This document shows, in pieces, positions 1 to 5,570 of a DNA stretch of 6,637 bases (positions are counted from its first letter, which is position 1; each line of letters starts with the position of its first letter). A program made the position numbers and the translations under genes. The DNA is taken from NCBI GenBank assembly GCA_947490035.1, contig CANLGS010000234.1, positions 1 to 6,637 of the forward strand. Reading direction: 5' to 3'. A model generated the notes under the pieces. The model did no database searches. It saw only the letters and a list, made by a program, of their open reading frames with translations, and was not told where the DNA came from. The stretch comes from Gemmataceae bacterium. GTDB taxonomy: Bacteria > Planctomycetota > Planctomycetia > Gemmatales > Gemmataceae.

Positions 1-399
1 GGGCTGGTGGCCGCGTTCCCGGCGCTGGAGGTAAACGCGTACAAGGCGCCAAAGGAACTGGTGCGGGCGAGCGGCGTGGACGACCCGACGCGCGACTTGC
101 GGCTGGCGCAGCTCGACTGGTTCCAGCCGAGCGTGGTGTTCTACGCGCGGCGTGAGGTGGCGGAACTGAAGTCGGCGGAGCAGGCAGCGGAGTTCCTCGC
201 GGTGCCTACACCCGGCTACCTGTTCATCCCCACGACGACGTGGGAGCGGGTCGAAGCGGGGGTCGCGGTGCCGACGCGGGTCGTCGCCCGGCACCACGAT
301 TTCTACCGGAATTGCGAGATCGTCGTCGTGACGAACGTCGTTTCGGAAGTCTCAAGTCATAAAGTCGAAAGTCGTAAGGTCGAAGACCCAGGCGGCTGA
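1..399 (+). CDS. GT39/ArnT-like membrane glycosyltransferase, C-terminal end (5' truncated by window)
   Basis: The reading frame is open from base 1 to the TGA at 397-399, so this is the C-terminal 132 residues of a gene that starts outside the window; the GTG at 7 is only an internal codon. The segment WFQPSVVFYARREV, followed by a loop like 'PTPGYLFIPTTTWERV' and a final strand ending EIVVVTN, resembles the soluble C-terminal region of GT39/PMT-superfamily proteins such as ArnT, which transfer a sugar from a polyprenyl-phosphate donor at the membrane. No membrane helices are visible here because they would lie upstream. The family end would be expected near VVVTN. The roughly 20 further residues, including SSHKVESRKVEDPGG, are encoded by the left arm of a repeat hairpin and look like a non-native tail. 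The gene converges on glgC. Family call is moderate; acceptor and donor are unknown. Confidence 0.6.
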   Translation, partial: GLVAAFPALEVNAYKAPKELVRASGVDDPTRDLRLAQLDWFQPSVVFYARREVAELKSAEQAAEFLAVPTPGYLFIPTTTWERVEAGVAVPTRVVARHHDFYRNCEIVVVTNVVSEVSSHKVESRKVEDPGG

Positions 400-432
400 T
401 GTCTTCGACCTTTCGACTTTATGACTTGAGAC
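349..432. repeat. Imperfect inverted repeat / probable bidirectional terminator between convergent genes
   Basis: The left arm (349-387) and right arm (401-432) are reverse complements over 32 bp except for a 7-nt bulge in the left arm (one extra GTCGTAA-like unit near 370-377). The loop is 388-400. The left arm holds two tandem imperfect 15-mers (354-368 and 369-383, two differences) built from AAGTC-like words. The hairpin lies between the convergent ends of the glycosyltransferase and glgC, so it could stop transcription from both sides. The glycosyltransferase stop codon sits in the loop. There is no clear U-tract, so the terminator role is inference. Confidence 0.8.
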
Positions 433-438
433 GCGGAT

Positions 439-1731
439 TTAGACCACCGCCCCGTCGGGGATGACCGCGCCGCGCGGCACGCAGATGATGCCGTCGCGGA
501 TGTGGTACGAGCCGTTCGGCCCGTCCGCTTCCATCACGTTGTTCAGGTTCAGCAGTTTCGCGCCGCGCCCGATGCGGCAGTCCTTGTCGAGGATCGCGCG
601 CTCGACCGCGGCCCCGTCGCCGATGTTGAGGTCCGGGCGGCCCTTCTTGCGGTTCGCGGCCCGCTGCGCGTCCGTCTCGAATCCGTCGGACCCGATGATG
701 ACGGTGTCGCGGATCGTGCAGTTCGTCCCGATGCGGCTGCGCACGCCCAGGATGCACCGCTCGATGATGCTGCCGTGACCGACCACGCACCCGTCGGCCA
801 CCAAGCTCCCGTGCAGTTCGGCCGCGTCGATGTGGCTGGCCGGCAGGTTGCGCATCCGCGTGTAGATGACGCCGTCGGGCACGAAGAAGTCGAACGGCGG
901 GTTCGGCCCGGCCAGCGCCAGACTCGCCTCGTGGTAGCTCTTGATCGTGCCCAGGTCTTCCCAGTACCCGTCGAACAGGTGGGCGCAGATGTTCTTCGTC
1001 TTGTAGTTCCGCGGGAACACCTCCTTGCCGAAGTCGGTGGCGAGCGGCTTCGCCGTCAGCAGTTCCATCAGCACGCTGGTCTTGAACAGGTAGATGCCCA
1101 TGTTCGCGAGGTAGTGGCGGCCGTTGCACGCGATCCCGCGGCGCTCGATCCAGTCGGCGGAGGTGTAGTACGGCTGCCGCTCTTCGGGCGTCTTGGGCTT
1201 CTCCACGAACCCGGTGACGCGGCTCTGCGCGTCCATGCTCAGCAGCCCGAACCCGGCGGTGTCCTTCTCGGGCACGGGAATCGCGGCGAGTGTGATGTCG
1301 GCGCGGGTGGCGCGGTGCGTATCGAACAACTGGCGGAAGTCCATGCGGTAGAGCTGATCGCCCGACAGGATGAGCACCTCGTCCGGGTGTTCGCGCTCGA
1401 TGTAGGACATGTTCTGGCGCACCGCGTCGGCCGTGCCCTGGTACCAGTCGGCCGATTCGTTCGTCTGCTGCGCCGCCAGCACCTCGACGAAGCCCTTAGT
1501 GAACATGTCGAACTTGTAGGTGTTCGAGATGTGCCGGTGCAGGCTGACGCTGAGGAACTGCGTCAGCACGTAGATGTTGGGCAGCCCGCTGTTGATGCAG
1601 TTGGAGATGGGGATGTCGATAAGCCGGTACTTCCCGGCGACCGGGACGGCGGGCTTGGAGCGCGCCTTCGTGAGCGGGAACAGTCGGGTGCCACGACCGC
1701 CGCCCAGAATGAGAGCCAGGACGGAACGCAT
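439..1731 (-). CDS. glgC: Glucose-1-phosphate adenylyltransferase (ADP-glucose pyrophosphorylase)
   Basis: Makes ADP-glucose and pyrophosphate from ATP and glucose-1-phosphate, the committed cytoplasmic step of bacterial glycogen synthesis. The 430-residue product is full length for the family (about 420-430). The N-terminal nucleotidyltransferase domain shows GGGRGTRL at residues 10-17 with PLTKARSKPAVP after it, QGTADAV at 98-104, SGDQLYRMD at 123-131 and FVEKPK at 175-180, whose Lys178 matches the glucose-1-phosphate-binding lysine. The C-terminal left-handed beta-helix ends with LLNLNNVMEA and an IPDGAVV terminus. The wording of QGTADAVRQ, SGDQLYRMD and the C-terminus is closer to plant/cyanobacterial enzymes than to the E. 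coli type. The ATG at 1729-1731 is preceded by GTGAGG, with 8 nt between. No other glycogen gene is adjacent in the window. Allosteric effector cannot be read from sequence alone. Confidence 0.95.
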   Translation of the reverse strand: MRSVLALILGGGRGTRLFPLTKARSKPAVPVAGKYRLIDIPISNCINSGLPNIYVLTQFLSVSLHRHISNTYKFDMFTKGFVEVLAAQQTNESADWYQGTADAVRQNMSYIEREHPDEVLILSGDQLYRMDFRQLFDTHRATRADITLAAIPVPEKDTAGFGLLSMDAQSRVTGFVEKPKTPEERQPYYTSADWIERRGIACNGRHYLANMGIYLFKTSVLMELLTAKPLATDFGKEVFPRNYKTKNICAHLFDGYWEDLGTIKSYHEASLALAGPNPPFDFFVPDGVIYTRMRNLPASHIDAAELHGSLVADGCVVGHGSIIERCILGVRSRIGTNCTIRDTVIIGSDGFETDAQRAANRKKGRPDLNIGDGAAVERAILDKDCRIGRGAKLLNLNNVMEADGPNGSYHIRDGIICVPRGAVIPDGAVV

Positions 1732-1761
1732 GGTAAAAGCCTCACACGGGCCTGAGATGAT

Positions 1762-1790
1762 CTGGCCGGGACGAACGGAGAGCCGGCCAG
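1762..1790 (-). promoter_or_regulatory. Perfect 8-bp hairpin in the glgC leader
   Basis: CTGGCCGG (1762-1769) and CCGGCCAG (1783-1790) are perfect reverse complements around a 13-nt loop, about 30 bp upstream of the glgC start codon. In the glgC transcript this would be a stem near the 5' end; as DNA it could be a dyad operator. Nothing in the sequence decides between these, and a chance GC-rich palindrome is possible. Confidence 0.4.
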
Positions 1791-1798
1791 GTGACAGG

Positions 1799-1827
1799 AT
1801 GCTAACAGGGTGCCGCGGCGTTCTCTA
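1799..1827 (-). promoter_or_regulatory. glgC: Possible sigma70-like promoter of glgC
   Basis: Read on the minus strand, TAGAGA (plus-strand 1822-1827, 4 of 6 to TTGACA) and TAGCAT (1799-1804, 4 of 6 to TATAAT) are separated by exactly 17 bp. Initiation would fall near 1792, just before the leader hairpin. Both boxes are imperfect and planctomycete promoters are poorly defined, so this is a weak candidate. Confidence 0.3.
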
Positions 1828-1828
1828 G

Positions 1829-1964
1829 TTTTCAGTGTTCAGTTTTCAGTGTTCAGCCAGAAAAGACCGGAGCGGCCCGCGCACCCCACCGGCGCGCGAT
1901 CCGCTTCGTTCTTTCTTACTGAACACTGAACACTGAACACTGAACACTGAACACTGAACACTGA
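1829..1964. repeat. Heptamer repeats in inverted orientation (TTTTCAG/TGTTCAG ... ACTGAAC)
   Basis: The left block (1829-1856) is two exact copies of the 14-mer TTTTCAGTGTTCAG. The right block (1918-1964) is six exact tandem copies of ACTGAAC plus ACTGA. The blocks are complementary apart from the TTTT versus TGTT positions, so a long stem can form around a 61-nt GC-rich loop (1857-1917). The repeats are AT-rich against a strongly GC-rich background. The right block abuts the TAG stop (1965-1967) of the upstream frameshifted gene, and the left block ends just before the possible glgC promoter. A terminator or simple-repeat expansion is likely; there are no spacers, so it is not CRISPR. Confidence 0.85.
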
Positions 1965-2608
1965 CTAAGCCTTGCGCGGGAGGACGTGCAGTGCGAACTC
2001 GACCTTGCCGACGCGAACGTCGTTCAGGCCGACGGACACCAGCCCTCGGCGCTCTCCCAGGGGACGTGCAGGTCGAACCCGAGTTTGTGCGGTTGGCCGC
2101 GCCACACGAACTTCACCAGCGTCTTCGCGATTCCGGCGTTGGCGACCGACACGTGAACCGCCGGTTCCGCCCCGCGCGGCACCTCGCGCGCCAGGTACCC
2201 GGTGCCGATCAGTTCCGCGTCGTGCTGGAACGCGCGCGACAGGGTGCGCACGTTCGCGGCCGCGTCGGGCGTGTGCAGGAAGATGGTGAGCCGCACCGTC
2301 TGGCCGGGGGTCGCGGCCGACGGGCCGAACACGCTCACCTGCACGGCGTCGCGCGGCGCCTGCCAGAACAGCAGGTTGCGCCGCACCTTCTTCCAGACGA
2401 CCGAGTTCGCGGGCGGAGCAGGAGCCGCCGCTTCGGGCTTGACCCGCATGCCGGACAACTGGTCGGATTGTGTCTCGTCGTCCGCGCCGGTCGTGTGCCA
2501 CTGCACCGGGGTCGGCGCGGAGAGACGCGGATCGGGCGGCGCGGGCGGGCCGGCCGCGGCGTCCTCGTTCAGCGCCCCGAACAACCGATTCGCCCTGGCC
2601 GGTTTCCC
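1965..2608 (-). pseudogene. Frame-displaced C-terminal part of the kinase-like gene (uncharacterised beta-rich domain)
   Basis: Continues the kinase-like gene after its stop, in two further frames. From about 2607 the -1 frame reads KPARANRLFGALNED, a Pro/Ala linker, then from VVWKKVRRNLLFWQAP to LHVPWESAEG, and stops at 2024-2026. A second -1 step at the GGG of 2043-2045 gives GLVSVGLNDVRVGK and ends LLPRKA-like (HVLPRKA) at the TAG of 1965-1967. With both steps removed the whole gene would run 1965-3900 and encode about 645 residues. Alternating hydrophobic residues (VQVSVFG, VRLTIFLHT, AVHVSVANAG) suggest a beta-sandwich of about 140 residues; I cannot name the family. Both shift points lie in G runs, so single-base deletions, real or from sequencing, are the simplest explanation. 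Programmed frameshifting is the alternative for the first site. Confidence 0.65.
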
Positions 2609-3900
2609 CGAACGGCCGGGCGCGCGGGCACGCGTGAGGCGGGGCGCGGCGGCGAGCGAAATTCCGGCAGCGCGTCGGGCACGGTCTCGGCCGCTTCGGG
2701 CAAGTCGAACGTGACCGACGCGTCCGAGTCGTCGCGCTCCGCCGGGCGCAGCGCGCCGGACCCGGTCGCGGCCCACGAGATGGACCCGCTCTCGCCCCCC
2801 GCCCGCAGGCGCGAGAGCATGAGCGATTCCGGTTCAAGCGGTTCGGCGTCCGGTGACGGCTCGGAGATGGCCAGCGCCGCCAGTTGTTCTTCCACCTCGA
2901 CCAGCGAGGCGAACCGGTCGGCCGGGTCGGGCGCCATCATCCGGTCGAGGACGGCGGCGAGTTCGGGCGGCACGTCGGGGTTCACCACCGCGACCGACGG
3001 CGGCGGCCCGGCCCGCTTCGCGCGGAGCTGTTCGGCCAGCGCCGGGTGCGGGTACGGGGCCAGCCCGGTGAGCGCGAAGTACCCGACCGCGGCGAGCGCG
3101 TACTGGTCGCCCGCCGCGGTCGGCACCAGCGGCGACACCGCCAGTTCGCGCGCGGCGAACGCGAGTACCCCGGCCGACGCGAACGCCGCCGACATCGTGT
3201 CGAACAGCGACTCGTCCGCGTCCAGGTTCTGCGCCAGCAGCGCGCCGGCGCCGAGTTCGAGCAGGCGAGGCATGCCGTTCGGACCGATGCTCACGCAACC
3301 GGGGGTGAGCGCGCCGTGCGCGACGCCGCGCGCGTGGCACGCCGCCAGCGCGTTCGCCAGGTGGCCCAGCACGGCGACCGCGTCGCCCGGCGCCAGCGGC
3401 CCGCCCGCGTCCACGCCGTCGGACAGCCGCGCGCCCTCGTCGCGCGGCCACACAAGGTAATGGAACCCGTTCGCCGAATCGACTTCGACCAGCGGAACGA
3501 CCGCGGGGTGCGTGATTCCGGCCGCGAGGGGGCGCGCGAGTTGCTTCGCCTGCCTCGCCTTCCATAAGTTGCGCAGCGGCATCACGCGAAGGACGAACGA
3601 GTCCGCTTTGGTGGCGTGCGCGGCGGCGAACAGCGGCCCGAACGTGCCGCGCCCCGCGAGGCCGGTGAGCCGGTACGGGCCGAGAACCAAGAGGGACGCT
3701 TCCCCCGCCAGCACGCGGTCCGCCTGGAAATCGGTCAGGGCGCCGCGCCGGACGAGGTAGTCCGCGAGCGCGCCGGCGTGGCCGCCGGGGAATTCGGCCA
3801 GCAACTCGTCGAGCCGGGGTTGGTCGACGAGACGGTAGCGGGCCAACTCGTCGGCGAGGGCCGCGGCGTCCACGGGGTTCGCGGCGAGCGGAGACGGCAT
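2569..3900 (-). CDS. Kinase-fold protein, predicted pseudokinase (C-terminus displaced by frameshift)
   Basis: A 443-residue product. Residues 1-70 form a helical region with LADYLVRRGALTDFQADRVL, a type that precedes many planctomycete Ser/Thr kinases. The kinase fold runs from about 75 to 345: glycine loop GLAGRGTFG (80-88), HARGVAHGALTP (189-200), the DQYALAAVGYFALTG helix (275-289) and DPADRF (325-330). Key catalytic residues are replaced: the ATP-binding Lys is Arg105 (FVLRV), HRD is HGA (195-197), DFG is ELG (215-217) and APE is ARE. Phosphotransfer is therefore unlikely; a scaffold or binding role is inferred. A Ser/Pro/Glu-rich linker follows to the TGA at 2569-2571. The ATG at 3898-3900 is chosen because the upstream open frame has kinase-unlike composition and would overlap the divergent aminotransferase start. 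No good Shine-Dalgarno sequence is visible. Confidence 0.75.
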   Translation of the reverse strand: MPSPLAANPVDAAALADELARYRLVDQPRLDELLAEFPGGHAGALADYLVRRGALTDFQADRVLAGEASLLVLGPYRLTGLAGRGTFGPLFAAAHATKADSFVLRVMPLRNLWKARQAKQLARPLAAGITHPAVVPLVEVDSANGFHYLVWPRDEGARLSDGVDAGGPLAPGDAVAVLGHLANALAACHARGVAHGALTPGCVSIGPNGMPRLLELGAGALLAQNLDADESLFDTMSAAFASAGVLAFAARELAVSPLVPTAAGDQYALAAVGYFALTGLAPYPHPALAEQLRAKRAGPPPSVAVVNPDVPPELAAVLDRMMAPDPADRFASLVEVEEQLAALAISEPSPDAEPLEPESLMLSRLRAGGESGSISWAATGSGALRPAERDDSDASVTFDLPEAAETVPDALPEFRSPPRPASRVPARPAVRGNRPGRIGCSGR

Positions 3901-4096
3901 GGTAACCGAGCGGGGGTAATCGGTTCGTGTCGGCGCGGAATACCGCGACGGGGCGCAACCCGCTCCCGCCGCGGCACGACACGTATTCCACTCTAGAACA
4001 GTTTTCCGGTTGTGCCGAATGTGACGAACAACCGGATCGGGCGAGTGACGCCGCGCTTGTCGCGGTCGCGGTCGCGCGGTAGGAAAACACCCGTCG

Positions 4097-4122
4097 GCCC
4101 CGGAATCACCACCGGGGCTTTT
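4097..4122 (+). terminator. Intrinsic-terminator-like hairpin in the aminotransferase leader
   Basis: GCCCCGG (4097-4103) and CCGGGGC (4112-4118) form a perfect 7-bp GC stem around an 8-nt loop, followed at once by TTTT and then CGCTTTG. It lies 24 bp before the aminotransferase start, and no plus-strand gene is seen upstream in the 245-bp divergent region. It could be an attenuator in the leader, the terminator of an unseen short RNA, or a remnant. A weak promoter pair lies just upstream (TTGTCG 4057-4062, 17 bp, TAGGAA 4080-4085). Confidence 0.5.
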
Positions 4123-4132
4123 CGCTTTGTTG

Positions 4133-4138
4133 AAGGAG
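4133..4138 (+). promoter_or_regulatory. Ribosome-binding site of the aminotransferase
   Basis: AAGGAG lies 7 nt before the ATG at 4146 and fixes that start. Confidence 0.85.
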
Positions 4139-4145
4139 AGCCGCA

Positions 4146-5453
4146 ATGCCGCCGGCACCGCTGTCACGGTCGGGCAAGTCCCGCCGCACCGCCGATTCGC
4201 CCATCAGCTACTACGTCCAGAAGGCGCTCAGCACGCCGGGCCTGATCTCGTTCGCCGCCGGGTTGGTGGACGAAGGCTCGCTCCCGGTGGACGAGGTCGG
4301 CGCCGCGGTCGCGGCGATCGTCTCCGACCCGGCGGCGGGCCGCGCCGCGCTTCAGTACGGGTCCACACAAGGGTTGCCCGCGCTGCGCGAACAGGTGCTG
4401 AACCTCGTGTGCGACGCGGACGGCGTGCGCCCGTCGGACGTGAACCTCACCGCGGCCGACGTGTGCATCACCACCGGGTCGCAACAACTGCTGTACCTGC
4501 TCGGCGAGGTGCTGTTCGATCCGGGCGACATCGTCATCACGGAAGCCCCGTCGTACTTCGTGTTCCACAGCCTGCTCCAGTCGCACGGCGCGAAGGTGCT
4601 GACGGTGCCGATGGACGCCGACGGCATGAAGGCGGACGCGATGGAGGCGCTGCTCGAACGGCTCCGCCGTTCCGGTGAGTTATCGCGCGTGAAGGTGATC
4701 TACACCGTCGATTACTTCCAGAACCCGACCGGGCTGACGCTTGCAAACGACCGCCGCCCGAGGCTAGTAGAGTTGGCCCGCCGGTTCAGCACGGATCACC
4801 GCATCATCATCCTCGAAGACGCCGCGTACCGCGAACTGCGCTACTCCGGCGCCGACCTGCCGAGCGTGAAGCGGTTCGACCCGACGAACGAGTTCGTGGT
4901 GTACACGAGTACGTTCTCGAAGCCGTGCGCGCCCGGCCTGAAGACCGGATACGCGCTGATGCCGCCGGACCTGATGGAGCCGGTGCTGCACCTGAAGGGC
5001 AGCCACGACTTCGGTTCGGCGAACCTGGCGCAGCACGTCGCGTCGCGGCTGATGGCGTCGGGTGTGTACGCGCGGCACGCGGAGGAGTTGCGGACCGTCT
5101 ATCGCAAGAAGCGCGACGTGATGCTGGCGTCGCTGGACGCGGAGTTCGGCGACTTCCCGGCAGCGCGCTGGACGGTGCCGACGGGCGGGTTCTACGTGTG
5201 GCTCACGCTCGACGGCATCGACACCGGACCGAGCGGCCCGCTGGTGCCAGCCGCGCTGGAAACCGGCGTGATGTACGTGCCGGGCGAGTTCGGCCACGTG
5301 CCCGACGAAACCGGCCGCGTACCGAACAACGAGTGCCGGTTGTGCTTCGGCGTGGCAACGGAGGAGCAGATCGCGGAAGGCATCCGCCGCTTGCGGAAGG
5401 CGTGCGCCGCCATCGGCGAAGGCAAGCGCGCGAAGGCGAAGGTCGGGGTGTAG
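4146..5453 (+). CDS. PLP-dependent fold-type I aminotransferase, LysN/ARO8-like (2-aminoadipate/aromatic class)
   Basis: A 435-residue cytoplasmic enzyme expected to move amino groups between an amino acid and a 2-oxo acid through pyridoxal phosphate. Visible landmarks in order: substrate-loop YGSTQGLPALR (71-81), TTGSQQ (109-114) in the phosphate/ring-contacting region, FQNPTG (191-196), Asp225 and Tyr228 in ILEDAAYRE that hold the PLP ring, Lys259 in STFSKPCAPGLKTGY as the Schiff-base lysine, GGFYVWL (347-353), and Arg398 in NECRLCFG as the likely carboxylate-binding arginine. All catalytic residues are present. This wording fits the 2-aminoadipate/ARO8-type group, but substrate cannot be assigned; this group also includes aromatic and branched-chain transaminases. 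A basic tail (KRAKAKVGV) extends past the usual end, making it somewhat longer than LysN-like enzymes (near 400 residues). It is divergent from the pseudokinase gene and convergent with the next gene. Confidence 0.9.
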   Translation: MPPAPLSRSGKSRRTADSPISYYVQKALSTPGLISFAAGLVDEGSLPVDEVGAAVAAIVSDPAAGRAALQYGSTQGLPALREQVLNLVCDADGVRPSDVNLTAADVCITTGSQQLLYLLGEVLFDPGDIVITEAPSYFVFHSLLQSHGAKVLTVPMDADGMKADAMEALLERLRRSGELSRVKVIYTVDYFQNPTGLTLANDRRPRLVELARRFSTDHRIIILEDAAYRELRYSGADLPSVKRFDPTNEFVVYTSTFSKPCAPGLKTGYALMPPDLMEPVLHLKGSHDFGSANLAQHVASRLMASGVYARHAEELRTVYRKKRDVMLASLDAEFGDFPAARWTVPTGGFYVWLTLDGIDTGPSGPLVPAALETGVMYVPGEFGHVPDETGRVPNNECRLCFGVATEEQIAEGIRRLRKACAAIGEGKRAKAKVGV

Positions 5454-5486
5454 GGTGGGGGGATACGGCTTTGCGCCGTCCCACCT

Positions 5487-5561
5487 CTTCTCTTGTGGCA
5501 CAGGCTTCTAGCCTGTGATTTCAAAGGCAACACAGGCTGGAAGCCTGTGCCACAAGAGAAG
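5487..5561. repeat. 31-bp near-perfect inverted repeat, probable bidirectional terminator or dispersed palindromic element
   Basis: Arms 5487-5517 and 5531-5561 are reverse complements with one change (TTCTA versus TTCCA, a G-U pair in RNA) around a 13-nt loop (5518-5530). Each arm also contains its own small palindrome, CACAGGC ... GCCTGTG, so an alternative two-stem fold is possible. It lies between the convergent ends of the aminotransferase (5453) and the next gene (5571). No transposase or target duplication is seen. Position suggests transcription termination for both genes; the arm text looks like a dispersed repeat of the REP/MITE type. Confidence 0.85.
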
Positions 5562-5570
5562 ATGGCGGGT

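Noticed and set aside
502..1755. 417-codon open frame on the plus strand
   Set aside because: Antisense shadow of glgC; composition is Val/Arg/Asp-rich as expected from the opposite strand of a GC-rich gene, and no domain is recognisable.
1918..1964. Possible CRISPR array
   Set aside because: The copies are 7 bp and directly adjacent without spacers; a simple tandem repeat.
1991..3460. 489-codon open frame on the plus strand
   Set aside because: Shadow of the kinase-like gene; Ser/Ala/Arg-rich low-complexity translation without motifs.
4061..4076. CGCGGT tandem units
   Set aside because: Only two full copies plus a partial one in a GC-rich stretch; likely chance.
2834..4090. 418-codon Arg-rich open frame on the minus strand
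   Set aside because: Alternative frame of the kinase-like gene; the kinase motifs lie in the other frame.
4012..4122. Possible tRNA or small RNA ending in the hairpin at 4097-4118
   Set aside because: No cloverleaf arms, anticodon stem or T-loop consensus could be found upstream; a short RNA of unknown type remains possible but is not supported.
3901..4167. 89-codon N-terminal extension of the kinase-like gene
   Set aside because: It would overlap the aminotransferase start and its ribosome-binding site, and its composition is unlike the N-terminal region that begins at 3900.
4764..5501. 245-codon open frame on the minus strand
   Set aside because: Antisense shadow of the aminotransferase, which has all catalytic motifs and a good ribosome-binding site.
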